A stretch of 64,000 nt of DNA from contig CAVVSR010000011.1 in assembly GCA_963750935.1 (NCBI GenBank), positions 166,842-230,841 on the forward strand. The letters are read 5' to 3'. Shown here one piece after another: positions 40,452 through 49,784 of this stretch; position 1 is the stretch's first letter, and each line of letters starts with the position of its first letter. The stretch comes from JACCXG01 sp963750935. Its GTDB lineage: Bacteria; Acidobacteriota; Vicinamibacteria; Vicinamibacterales; 2-12-FULL-66-21. The notes under the pieces are model-generated. The model was given only the letters and a program-made list of their open reading frames with translations, was not told the DNA's origin and ran no database searches. The position numbers and the translations under genes are program-made.

Positions 40452-42465
40452 ATGAGGCTTCGAATTCTCGTTCTGTTGTGTGTCTTCGTTCCCTGTCTGC
40501 GCGCGGAGGCGGCGACCCGGATCCGCATCATGCCGCCCGACGGGGGCGTGCTGGCCGCCGGCCAGCGGTTCGACATCCGGGTCGAGGCGACGTCCGACAC
40601 GGCCGACGCGCCGCGGCGTCTGCGCGTCACGGTCAACGGCGTCGACATCACGACGCGCAACATCCTCGATGCCGGCGGACCGGACGGCGAGCGCGGCTTC
40701 GGCGGAGCGGGCGCGACGGGAGCGGCGCTCCCGCCCCATCAGCGCGCGCAGGCGGCGCCGCCGAACACGACCAATTTCCTGGTTCGCGGTTACAGCGTGA
40801 CCACACCCGGGCCGCTGGTGATCGCGGCCACGACCGAGGACGGCGCGACGGCGACGTCACGGTTGACGGTCGAGGCGTGGGCGGGGGCGGCCCGCGGCGC
40901 GCGGGCCCGCAACATCATCCTGCTGCTCGGCGACGGCATGGGCGCGGCACACCGAACCGCCGCCCGCATCGTGTCGCGCGGCATGCACAACGGCAAGGCG
41001 GCGGGACGGCTGGCGATGGACACGATGGACGTCACCGGCATGGTGATGACCGGCTCGCTCAACTCGGTCATTACCGACTCGTCGCCGGGGATGGCGTCGT
41101 ATGTGACCGGCCAGAAGAACAACAACAACCAGTCCGGCGTGTTTCCCGACAACACGCCCGGGCGTCGTCGACAATCCGCGGATCGAGTATCTGGGCGAGA
41201 TCCTGCGGCGCACGCGCGGCGCGGGCTTCAACGTCGGGATCGTGACGACCGCGGACCTCACGGACTCGACGCCGGCGGCCAACGCGGCGCACACGTCCGA
41301 CCGCTACGCCGGATCCGACATCGCGGCCCAGTTCCTCGACGAGCGGGCGACCAACGGCGTCTCGGTGCTCCTCGGGGGCGGCTCGCGCCACTTCATGCCG
41401 GAGGGGGCCGGCGGGATACGCAAGGACCCGCGGCGGCTGGCGGAGGAATTCGAGCAGGCCGGATATGCGCGGGCGTCGACGGCGGCTGACGTCACCAGGC
41501 TGCAGGCGGGACCGGCGCCGCGGCGAATCCTCGGGCTGTTCCACCCGCAGCACCTGCCGGTGGCGTTCGACAAGGTGGGCGCCGGGCGATACAGCGACGA
41601 ACTGGCGCGGCCGACCAACCTCGAGTACCGCGACACGCCGATGCTCGAGGATCTCGCGACGCTCGCCCTGCGGTCGCTGTCGGCGCATTCGCCGGCCGGG
41701 TTCTACCTGATGATCGAAGGGGCGTCGATCGACAAGCGCGCGCACGCCGTCGATGCCGAGCGGATGATCTGGGACGTGATCGAGTTCGACCGCGCCGTGA
41801 AGGTCGCGCTCGACTTCGCGCGCCGGACCAACGGCGACGCGGATCCCGCCAACGACACGCTGGTCATCGTCACGGCGGACCACGAGACCGGCGGCATGGG
41901 GATCATCGGCGTCGGCAACGAGCGCTACGCGCCGGAGCAACTCGGTCGCGCGGTGCGGGACTACGCGGCGGTCTTCCGCTTCCAGACCGAACAGGTCCTG
42001 AATTTCTTCCCGAACTATCAGGTCGACGACAAGGGCTTCCCGGTCGATCCCGACCCCTCGCGCAAGCTGCTGCTCGGCTGGGGCGCGGCGCCGGATCATT
42101 TCCAGAACTGGGTCTCGAACCGCCAGCAGCACGAGGCCACGGTGGTCGTCAAGGGCGTCGCCATCGCCAACCCCGAACGTGACGGCGAGGCGGAGCCCAC
42201 CGACAACGAAACCGTCCGCGGCAGGACGATCCCCGGCTTCCTCGTCCGCGGCACGATCGAGAACGCCGAGGTGCCCTGTCCCGACGCCGCCGGCTGTCCA
42301 GGCGACACCGCCTCACACGCCCAGTACGTGTCCGGCCACACCGCGTCGGACGTTCCCCTGTCGGCGAGCGGTCCCGGCGCCTGGCAATTCACCGGCGTCT
42401 ACGAGAACACCGACGTGTTGTTGAAGGTATTGCGCGCGTCGACCGGGCGGGCTCCGCGGCGATAG
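40452..42465 (+). CDS. Alkaline phosphatase (PhoA-like), one frameshift
   Basis: This secreted enzyme is about 670 residues after one base is removed from the GGG run at 41160-41162. It has a signal peptide (MRLRILVLLCVFVPCLRAEA), an N-terminal Ig-like part, the metal site NIILLLGDGMG, the phosphoserine loop ITDSSPGMASY, and later ligands (LMIEGASIDKRAHA; IVTADHETGGMG; YVSGHTASDVPL). These are alkaline phosphatase signatures. Before the shift the frame reads NNNQSGVFPDNTPG; after it, DNPRIEYLGEILRR. An alanine/glycine-rich insert (GERGFGGAGATGAALP) follows the Ig-like part. It likely releases inorganic phosphate outside the cytoplasm. Confidence 0.85.
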
Positions 42466-42482
42466 GGTGTCAGGCGGGCGCG

Positions 42483-42568
42483 CACGTCGCACGTAGCACG
42501 TGCGCACGTTCGCACGTAGCACGTAGCACGTGGCACGTAGCACGTAGCACGTAGCACGCAGCACGTGC
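42483..42568. repeat. CACGTAG heptamer array
   Basis: About twelve units of CACGTAG (variants CACGTGG, CACGTTCG, CACGCAG) between the phosphatase stop and the transglycosylase start. Most units have period 7; two have an added base. CACGTG palindromes occur within it. Confidence 0.8.
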
Positions 42569-42579
42569 CACAATCCCCC

Positions 42580-43593
42580 ATGCGCGCCGCCGTCGTCCTG
42601 ATCCTTGCACTGCTGGCGACCGGCAGCGCGCCGGCGCAGCAGCCGATTGCGCCGGTGCCGCCGCTGCCACCGCCGCCGTTCGATGTCTGGCTCGCCGAGC
42701 TGCGGGCCGAAGCGCAGGCCCGCGGCATCAAGCCGGAAATTCTCGACCGCGCGCTGCAGGGGATCGAGCCGCTGCCGCAGGTCCTCGATCGCGACCGCGT
42801 GCAGGCCGAGTTCACGCTGGACTTCGACGGCTATCTCAAGCGCCGACTCACCCCCAGCATCGTGCGCACGGCGCGGGCGATGTACACGCGCCATGGGGCG
42901 CTGGTGCAGCGCGTGGCGAAGGTCTACGGCGTCGAGCCTCGCCTGTTGATTTCGGTCTGGGGACTCGAGTCGAACTTCGGCCGGTTTGCCGGCGTCCGTC
43001 CTACCGTTCCCACGCTGGCGACGCTGGCCTACGACGGCCGCCGCGGCGCGTTGTTCCGCAGCGAGTTGTTCAACGCGCTCGAGATCGTCAATCGCGGCGA
43101 CATCGAGCTCGAGCGGCTGCGCGGATCGTGGGCGGGCGCGCTCGGCCAGCCGCAGTTCATGCCCTCCAGCTATCTCCGCTACGCCCAGGACTTCGACGGT
43201 GACGGCCGCCGCGACATCTGGTCCTCGCAGCCCGATGTGTTCGCGTCGATCGCCTTCTACCTGCAGCAGCACGGCTGGGATCGCGCGACGACGTGGGGAA
43301 GGGAAGTGCGGATTCCGGCGTCGGCGATGGCCGCCATCGACGCGATGCCGGCGCGCACCGAAGGCTGCCGCGCGCGTCGCGCGATGTCGCCGCCGCTGCC
43401 GCTCGACGAGTGGCGCACCCTCGGACTCACCACCGTCGACCGCAAGCCGCTGCCGCGCGCGAACCTCACCGCGTCACTCGTGCGGGACGCCAGCCGCGCG
43501 TTCCTCGTCTACGACAACTACGACGCGCTCCTCGATTACAACTGCGCGCATACCTATGCGCTCAGCGTCGCGCTGCTCGCCGATCGCTTGTAG
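42580..43593 (+). CDS. mltB: Lytic murein transglycosylase, MltB-like
   Basis: This 337-residue protein has a signal peptide (MRAAVVLILALLATGSAPA) followed by a proline-rich linker. The catalytic glutamate lies in ISVWGLESNFGRFAG, the family motif of the MltB/SltB group, followed by GALGQPQFMPSSYLRYAQDFDGDGRRDIW. It cleaves peptidoglycan glycans with formation of 1,6-anhydro ends. The ATG at 42580 is chosen because it starts the signal peptide; an in-frame ATG at 42565 adds five residues inside the repeat spacer. Confidence 0.88.
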   Translation: MRAAVVLILALLATGSAPAQQPIAPVPPLPPPPFDVWLAELRAEAQARGIKPEILDRALQGIEPLPQVLDRDRVQAEFTLDFDGYLKRRLTPSIVRTARAMYTRHGALVQRVAKVYGVEPRLLISVWGLESNFGRFAGVRPTVPTLATLAYDGRRGALFRSELFNALEIVNRGDIELERLRGSWAGALGQPQFMPSSYLRYAQDFDGDGRRDIWSSQPDVFASIAFYLQQHGWDRATTWGREVRIPASAMAAIDAMPARTEGCRARRAMSPPLPLDEWRTLGLTTVDRKPLPRANLTASLVRDASRAFLVYDNYDALLDYNCAHTYALSVALLADRL

Positions 43594-43604
43594 CGCGTAA
43601 TCGG

Positions 43605-45110
43605 CTAACGATCGGGGCGATCGCCCTCGCCGAGGGCGGCCGCCGTCGTCGCCGGTTCGATGATGCCGAGCGACGCGACCGTCGCGACCGCGAGCGTGAC
43701 GAGCACCGCGGCGAGCCCGTCGTTCGAGCCCGCGACCAGCGCCGCGCCCACCAGCAGCAGGATCCCGAGGGCGGCTTCCGCCGCCGCCATCGCCGGGTAG
43801 ACGCGCGCGCGCTGTGATGCGACCTGCGCGAAGCGGACCCGCGACGTAAAGAGCAGGTTGAGCCGGATCGTCACCGAGATCGTCGAGAGCGCCAGGACGG
43901 CGAGGAAGATGCGCGGCCCGGCGGTCGCGCTCCACCCGCGCAGGAACCACGTCACCACCGGCAATGACGCAATCACCACCGCCATCAGGCCCTGATGGAA
44001 CTGCCACCACCACACGGCGCCGCGATCGACCGTGGCCGGAACCGCGGCGATCGGCACCGTGCCGGTCTGGAGCCGTTCGAGCGCGATCAGCAGGTCGTTG
44101 CCGGAGGTGAACCGGTCGGCGGGGTTCTGGCGCAGGCAGCGGCGCAGGATGGCGTCGAGGCCGCGAATGGGAAGCGCGTCGACGCCGGTGACCGGGCGCC
44201 CGTCGAGCAGGTCGGTCATGCGGGCGAGCAGTTCGGCGGCGCTGGTCCCGAACGGATGCATCCCGGTCGCCAGCTCCCAGGCCACCACGCCGAACGCGAA
44301 GATGTCCGCACGGGCGTCGACGTCCTTGCCGTCGAGCTGCTCGGGCGCCATGTAGCCGGGCGTCCCGATCGCCATGCCCGTCTGCGTCAGGCGCAGGTGC
44401 GTGACCTGCCCGGGATCGGTCATGCGCGCGACGCCGAAGTCGAGGATCTTCACCCGCCCGTCGCCGCACCGGATGATGTTCTCCGGCTTCAGGTCGCGAT
44501 GGACGATGCCGGCATCGTGCGCGGCGGCGAGTCCGGACGCGATCTGCAGGAGCGTCGGCAGCAGCCGATCGGCAGCGATCGGGCCGCGCCCCAGTTCCGT
44601 CCGCAGCGTATCGCCCCGCACCAGCTCCGCGACCAGGAAGAGGACGCCATCCAGCTCGTCGAGCGCGTAGATCGTGGCGATCGAGGGATGGGTCAGCGCG
44701 GCGGCGGCCTGCGCCTCGCGCGTGAGCCGCTCGCGGCGCATCGGGTCCTGCGTGTACTCGGCGGGCAGCGCCTTGAGCGCGACCATGCGGCGCAGCCGGG
44801 TGTCCTCGGCCTCGTAGACGATGCCCATGCCGCCGCGTCCGATTTCGCGGACGATGCGGTAGGGGCCAACCTGGGTGCCGGCGAGCGATGTCCCCGGTGA
44901 GTCGAGGATGAGCTCCGGCGCGACCGCCCAGGCTGGTTCGTCGAGGAACCCGGCCGTGGACTCGTGCACGGCGAGGAGCGAGCGCACTTCACCGGCCAGC
45001 TCCGGATCCGAGGCCGAGGCGGCGTCGAGCAGCTGCTGGCGCCCTGGGGCGTCGCGTTCGAGGACGTCGTGGAAGAGATCGTTGATTTGACGCCAGCGTT
45101 CCGGAGTCAC
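43605..45110 (-). CDS. Serine/threonine protein kinase with C-terminal membrane spans
   Basis: This 501-residue protein starts with GTG overlapping the sigma factor stop (GTGA). Residues 1-70 form a helical N-terminal segment. The kinase domain (about 80-340) has GRGGMGIVYEA (glycine loop), VALKALP (lysine), HRDLKPENI and DFG with GTPGYMAPEQL. Four or so hydrophobic spans end the protein (LMAVVIASLPVVTWFL and others). Eukaryotic-like kinases paired with an ECF sigma factor of this subtype are common in Acidobacteria. The kinase probably modifies the sigma factor or a partner, which is inferred from coupling. Confidence 0.9.
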   Translation of the reverse strand: MTPERWRQINDLFHDVLERDAPGRQQLLDAASASDPELAGEVRSLLAVHESTAGFLDEPAWAVAPELILDSPGTSLAGTQVGPYRIVREIGRGGMGIVYEAEDTRLRRMVALKALPAEYTQDPMRRERLTREAQAAAALTHPSIATIYALDELDGVLFLVAELVRGDTLRTELGRGPIAADRLLPTLLQIASGLAAAHDAGIVHRDLKPENIIRCGDGRVKILDFGVARMTDPGQVTHLRLTQTGMAIGTPGYMAPEQLDGKDVDARADIFAFGVVAWELATGMHPFGTSAAELLARMTDLLDGRPVTGVDALPIRGLDAILRRCLRQNPADRFTSGNDLLIALERLQTGTVPIAAVPATVDRGAVWWWQFHQGLMAVVIASLPVVTWFLRGWSATAGPRIFLAVLALSTISVTIRLNLLFTSRVRFAQVASQRARVYPAMAAAEAALGILLLVGAALVAGSNDGLAAVLVTLAVATVASLGIIEPATTAAALGEGDRPDR

Positions 45111-45634
45111 GCCTGCGGGTCTGCGGCAAGCTCGCGTGCCAGCCACGCGCGCGCGACGGTCCAGTGCCGCTTGACCGTCGCCGGAGAGATGTTCATCGCC
45201 TCGGCGGTCTCTTCGATGGTGAGGCCGCCGAAGAAGCGGAGCTCGACGAGCCGCGCCTGTTCCGGGTCGATGGCTTCGAGGCGTTCCAGGGCCTGATCGA
45301 GCGCGACCAGATCGAAAGACGGCGCCTCGCCGCCGACGAGCGCCTCGTCCAGCGTCACCCGCGGCTGCGCGCCGCCGCGCTTCTGGGCGCCGCGCGCGCG
45401 CGCCCGCTCGATCAGGATCTGCCGCATCGAATGCGCGGCGATGGCGCAGAAGTGGGCGCGGTTCTGCCAGCGATCCGGCCGATCCTTCATCAGCCGCAGG
45501 TAGGCCTCGTGCACCAGCGCCGTCGGCTGCAGCGTCTGTCCCGGGCGCTCGCGGCGGAGATAGGCGGCCGCGAGCCGGCGCAGCTCCTCGTAAACGACCG
45601 GCAGCAGTGCGTCGACCGGCCGCTCGCCCGCCAT
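45107..45634 (-). CDS. ECF-type RNA polymerase sigma factor
   Basis: This 175-residue sigma factor has a region 2 core (LLPVVYEELRRLAAAYLRRE; LQPTALVHEAYLRL) and a region 4 helix-turn-helix (LTIEETAEAMNISPATVKRHW). It belongs to the ECF group often found with serine/threonine kinases. The ATG overlaps the cyclophilin stop by one base, and the stop overlaps the kinase start, so the three minus-strand genes are one operon. Confidence 0.9.
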   Translation of the reverse strand: MAGERPVDALLPVVYEELRRLAAAYLRRERPGQTLQPTALVHEAYLRLMKDRPDRWQNRAHFCAIAAHSMRQILIERARARGAQKRGGAQPRVTLDEALVGGEAPSFDLVALDQALERLEAIDPEQARLVELRFFGGLTIEETAEAMNISPATVKRHWTVARAWLARELAADPQA

Positions 45635-46155
45635 CAGGCGACCCGCTGGATGGTGACCTTGTTCATCACGACCGGCGTCATCGGGCGATCCTGTGGGCCG
45701 GTCTCCACCGAACCGATCTTCTTGACGACGTCGAGCCCTTCCACCACTTCACCGAACACCGAATGACGGTTGTCCAGGTGCGGCGTCGGGCCGAGCGTGA
45801 TGAAGAACTGGCTGCCGTTCGTGCTCGGTCCCGCATTCGCCATCGACAGGATGCCGGCGCGGGTGTGCCTCAGCGACGGATGGAACTCGTCGGCGAACTT
45901 GTAGCCCGGCCCGCCGGTGCCCTGCCCGAGGCGATCGCCCCCCTGAATCATGAAGCCTTCGATGATGCGATGGAACACGACGCCGTCGTAGAACGGCTCC
46001 TTCTTTTTCTGGCCGGTCTTGGGGTCCGTGAATTCCTTGGTGCCCTCCGCCAGCCCCACGAAGTTGGCCACGGTGTTCGGCGCTTCCTTCTCGAACAGCC
46101 GGACCGTGAAGGTCCCTTCGGAGGTCTCGAACAGAGCGTACGTCCCTGGTGACAA
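45634..46155 (-). CDS. Peptidyl-prolyl cis-trans isomerase, cyclophilin type
   Basis: This 173-residue cyclophilin has FHRIIEGFMIQGGD (catalytic Arg-containing motif), GGPGYKFADEF, MANAGPSTNGSQFFIT and LDNRHSVFGEVVEGLDVV. The start is TTG at 46155, chosen because AAGGAGCCCAAC precedes it perfectly; upstream in-frame ATG at 46242 would add a region of low similarity. There is no signal peptide, so the protein should be cytosolic. It is the first gene of the ECF sigma-kinase operon and is divergent from the blaI-like gene. Confidence 0.88.
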   Translation of the reverse strand: MSPGTYALFETSEGTFTVRLFEKEAPNTVANFVGLAEGTKEFTDPKTGQKKKEPFYDGVVFHRIIEGFMIQGGDRLGQGTGGPGYKFADEFHPSLRHTRAGILSMANAGPSTNGSQFFITLGPTPHLDNRHSVFGEVVEGLDVVKKIGSVETGPQDRPMTPVVMNKVTIQRVA

Positions 46156-46310
46156 GTTGGGCTCCTTTTGCGAGCGATGACGGATGTGTGGCGGGCTCGA
46201 GCGCTGTCGTCGACAGGGCGCAGCCTCGCGCCATTCTGGCACTTTTCGCGGCGACCGGATAGCGGCGCGGCTGGCGCCGCCGCCAGCAGCCGCGGGCGCC
46301 CGAGCTGGCC

Positions 46311-46348
46311 TACGAAGATCTTCGTTGACAGTTACGAAGGTGTTCGTA
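46311..46348 (+). promoter_or_regulatory. Twin operator TACGAA-N4-TTCGTA of the BlaI-like repressor
   Basis: Two inverted repeats, 46311-46326 (TACGAA GATC TTCGTT) and 46333-46348 (TACGAA GGTG TTCGTA), have centres 22 bp apart, two helical turns. They overlap the promoter of the repressor gene. BlaI/MecI dimers bind such paired palindromes, so autoregulation is likely. Confidence 0.75.
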
Positions 46349-46352
46349 GATA
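46325..46352 (+). promoter_or_regulatory. Sigma-70 promoter for the blaI-like gene
   Basis: TTGACA (46325-46330) and TAGATA (46347-46352) with a 16-bp spacer. Transcription would start near 46359-46362, at or within three bases of the ATG at 46362, so the transcript is probably leaderless. The two palindromes overlap both boxes. Confidence 0.6.
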
Positions 46353-46361
46353 GTGATCGCC

Positions 46362-46766
46362 ATGCCCCGGAACCCCGCCGCCCCTCGCCCGACCGACGCC
46401 GAGCTCGCCATCCTGCGCGTGCTCTGGGAACGCGGGCCGAGCACCGTCCGTCAAGTCCATGATGTGCTCGTCGAGCGCGTCGGCCCGACCGCCTACACCA
46501 CCGCCCTGAAGCTGCTCCAGATCATGACGGAGAAGGGTCTGGTGCGCCGCGACGACACCGACCGCACGCACATCTATCAGGCGCGGCTCAGCGAAGAGCA
46601 GACCCAGCGCCAGCTCGTGCGCGACCTGCTCGAGCGCGCGTTCGGCGGGTCGGCGTCCAAGCTCGTCATGCAGGCGCTCAACGCCAAGCGCGCCACGGCC
46701 GAGGAGCTGGGGGAGATTCACAAGCTGATCGAAGAACGCCGGGAGGCCCGTGATGAGCGCGATTGA
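46362..46766 (+). CDS. BlaI/MecI/CopY-family transcriptional repressor
   Basis: This 134-residue protein has a winged-helix DNA-binding domain (PTDAELAILRVLWERGPSTV; YTTALKLLQIMTEKGLV) followed by a helical dimerisation part. It should repress its own operon through the twin palindromes just upstream. The ATG at 46362 is preferred over the GTG at 46353 because the promoter predicts transcription starts there. Its end overlaps the M56 gene by 14 bp, the standard blaI-blaR arrangement: proteolysis by the partner relieves repression. Confidence 0.9.
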   Translation: MPRNPAAPRPTDAELAILRVLWERGPSTVRQVHDVLVERVGPTAYTTALKLLQIMTEKGLVRRDDTDRTHIYQARLSEEQTQRQLVRDLLERAFGGSASKLVMQALNAKRATAEELGEIHKLIEERREARDERD

Positions 46767-49668
46767 CGTCATGCTGCAGCAGCCCGCCGCCCAGGCGATT
46801 GGCTGGGCCCTGGTTCAGTTCGTCTGGCAGGGAGCCGTGATCGGCCTCCTCACCGCGGTCCTGCTCACCGCCCTCCGCCGCGCCGCGGCGGACGTCCGCT
46901 ACGTCGTCTCGACGATCGCGCTGGCGCTGATGCTGACGATGCCTGTCGTGACCGCCGTGCAGTCGTTCAAGGGCAACACGACGCCTGCGGCGGATCCGGC
47001 GCCGGCGTCGTCGGCCCGGAGCGTCGCGCCGGTCGTCCCCGCCGCAATCGCGCCAGGACGATCGCGTGCAGCCGCTCGAACGCGGTGCGACCGCGCGAGT
47101 GCCATCCTCGGAAGCCGGGATCGAGGGCTGGCTGCCGATGCTGATGACGGCGTGGCTCGCCGGCGTCGCCCTGCTGACGCTGCGGCTGTTCAGCGGGTGG
47201 CTGTGGGTGCAGCGGCTGAAGACGCATGGAGCATCCGCCGCAACGGCTTCGGTGGAAGCGCTGGCGAGCCGGCTGGTCCGGCGGCTGCACATCACGCGGA
47301 CGGTCCGCTTTCTCCAGTCGACGCTCGTCGACGTCCCGACGGTGATCGGCTGCATCAGGCCGGTGGTGCTGCTGCCGGCGAGCGCGCTGTCCGGGCTGAC
47401 GCCGCAGCAGCTCGAAGCGATCCTCGCGCACGAGCTCGCGCACATTCGCCGTCACGACTACCTGGTCAACCTGCTGCAGACCGTCGTCGAGACGCTGCTC
47501 TTCTATCACCCCGCGGTGTGGTGGGTATCCCGGCGGATCCGCGTCGAGCGCGAGAACTGCTGCGACGACCTTGCCGTGAGCCTGTGCGGCGATCCGGTCG
47601 CCTACGCGGCGGCGTTGGCCGAGCTGGAAACCAGCCGCGGCCGCGGACAGTTGGTGCTCGCCGCCACCGGGGGATCGCTGCTCGACCGCGTTCGCAGGCT
47701 GCTCGGCGCGCCGTCGCACGCCGGGCGTGCGCCGGGATGGCTGGCCGCCGCGGTTGCCACACTCCTGATCGTCGGCATCTCGGCGGGCGTGTTGAGCCGG
47801 GACATCGTCGTGGCCGATGCCGCGATCCCGTCCTCGATCGCCTCGGTCACCCGAGGTGACGACGCGCTGCTGCCGCCCGAGGCGCCGCTGCCGCCGGCTC
47901 CGCCGGAGGCGCCGGAGCCGCTGTCGCTGCTGGCGCAGGATGCCGCGGAAGTGCGTGAGTTGCAGGCCATCCGCCGCATCACCGGCCCGATGACGCGCGA
48001 GCGCGTCGTGCGCCGCTGCATCGAATGGATCAGCAGCGGCATTCCGATCCAGTTCAAGGGCCACGCGCACTCGCTTCGCGGCGCGTGCACGGCGCTGGCG
48101 GACGTCCGTCAGACGCTGGCGGCCGATGGCCGGCGCGCCGTGAGGGACATCAGCCGCGAGGCAGCCGGGCTGGCGCGCGAGGCCGCGGGCGTCGCGCGTG
48201 AAATTCGCGGCGTGGCGCGTGAAGTCGCCGCGATCGTGCCTGCCGTCATGGAAGCCATGGAATCCGCGCGGGAGCCGCTGGAGATGGCCGTCGCCGCCAT
48301 CGCGGCGCTGCCTCCCCGCAGCGCGGCGGAGGTCCAGCCAGTCCTGTCGCGGATCCCCAAGGTCGTTCACGCCGACGCAGCCGGCCGCACGAGCCGGCGC
48401 GTGGCCAGGCCCGCGCCCGCCAGAACAGCGGCAATCACGTCTGGTCCCACAACGGCGAGCGCTTCGAGATCAGCTACCGCGGTGACGTCGAGTTCACGGA
48501 CGACGATACCGATGTGCGCAGCATCACGCCGGGTGGCTGGTTCCGGATCAAGGACGGCAAGCGCTTCGCGTCGGACATGACCGTCGAGTTCAAGGCGGAC
48601 GGCGCCGGAAACATCCAGCGCAAGTTCTGGATCGGCTGGTCGGAGCGTCCGTTCGACCCCGAAGGGCGCGCCTGGCTGACGTCCGTGCTGCCCCGCTTCA
48701 TCCGTCAGAGTGGCATCGGGGCGGCGGGCCGGGTGGCGCGCATTCACCGCGCCAGGGGCACCGCGGGGGTCTTCGCGGAGATCGGCCTGATCGAGGGCAG
48801 CTTCGCCAAGCGCGTCTACTTCACCGAGCTGCTGAAGCTCCCGTCGATCGGCGCGCGCGACGTGCAGCAGGCGCTGACGCAGGCCGGACGCGAAATCGAC
48901 TCCGACTTCGAGCTGGCCTCGCTGCTGATCGCGACCGATCGGCTGGTGCAGGACGAGCAGACGCGCAAGGCCTACCTCGACGCGGCGCGCACCATCGATT
49001 CCGACTTCGAGCTGCGCCGCGTGTTCTCGGCCGCGCTCAAGGACGGTCCGTCCCCGGCGCTGCTCGCCGGCATGCTCGATACCGCGACCACGATCGAGTC
49101 GGACTTCGAGGCGGCCTCGCTGCTCGCCGACGTCGCCAAGTCGCATCCGCTCGACGCCACGATCCGCGAGCCGTTCTTCCGCACCCTGGCGACCGTCGAC
49201 AGCTCGTTCGAGCACCGTCGCGTGTTGACCGAGGTGCTGCGCCGCGCCGACGCCACGCCCGAGGCGCTCGCCATCGCGCTCCAGTCCGTTGCCCAGATCG
49301 AGTCGGATTTCGAATGCGCGACCGTGCTGCTGCAGTTCGTCAAGGCGCACGGCGTCGAAGGCGTCCTGCGCGCGCCGTTCTTCAAGGCGGTGGAGACGCT
49401 GTCGTCGGCGTTCGAACGCGGGCGCGTGCTGCAGGCGGTCGCCAGGCGCTCGGACGCGTCGGCGGACACGACCCTGGCCGTGATTCGCTCCGCCACGCCG
49501 ATGGGCAGCAGCTTCGAGACGTCGCAGGTCCTGCTCGCCGTCGCCGGCACGCAGGCGCTCACGCGCGAGGCGCGCGACGCCTACATCGACGCGTCACAGA
49601 AGCTCGGCGAGTTCGAACAGGGCCAGGTGTTGTCGGCGCTGGTGAAAGGCGAACGGCGCACGAGATAG
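46753..49668 (+). CDS. M56 (BlaR1-like) peptidase with C-terminal repeat domain, two compensating frameshifts
   Basis: The start ATG follows GGGAGGCCCGTG. Membrane spans (IGWALVQFVWQGAVIGLLTAV; VVSTIALALMLTM; MLMTAWLAGVALLTL) flank a zinc site LAHELAHIRRHDYL (HExxH, near residue 226) with RVERENCCDDLAV. After one added base near 47055 and one missing base near 48418 the frame returns to that of the start, giving about 971 residues. The extracellular part lacks the penicillin-binding domain of BlaR1. Instead there is a coiled region (EAAGLAREAAGVAREIRGVA), a short beta-rich segment (WSHNGERFEISYRG) and about nine repeats of 34-37 residues built on (I/V)xSxFE. The inducer is unknown. It overlaps the blaI-like gene and should cleave its product. 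Confidence 0.8.
48790..49650 (+). repeat. Coding repeats, about nine units of 34-37 residues
   Basis: Successive units carry the core IDSDFELASLLIATDRL, IDSDFELRRVFSAALKD, IESDFEAASLLADVAKS, VDSSFEHRRVLTEVLRR, IESDFECATVLLQFVKA, LSSAFERGRVLQAVARR, MGSSFETSQVLLAVAGT, LGEFEQGQVLSALVKG; an earlier one reads IEGSFAKRVYFTELLKL. Each looks like two short helices, so the tail is a solenoid. Confidence 0.8.
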
Positions 49669-49683
49669 GCGGTTCTGACGAAG

Positions 49684-49774
49684 GCTTCCGCCTGAAGGCG
49701 GAAGCTACGGGGAACACGAGAGAGCACAGAGACAGCAGGACGAGACAGAGGTGGCTTCCGCCTTCAGGCGGAAG
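49684..49774. repeat. Pair of inverted palindromes (FRLKAEAT-type REP)
   Basis: 49684-49705 is GCTTCCGCC-TGAA-GGCGGAAGC; 49754-49774 is the reverse orientation (GCTTCCGCC-TTCA-GGCGGAAG). The two are 48 bp apart and could each form a nine-base-pair hairpin with a four-base loop. Both lie between convergent genes and could end transcription from either side. Confidence 0.75.
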
Positions 49775-49784
49775 GAAACCCGCC

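Noticed and set aside
42483..42568. Possible CRISPR array
   Set aside because: Units are contiguous heptamers without spacers and no cas genes are near.
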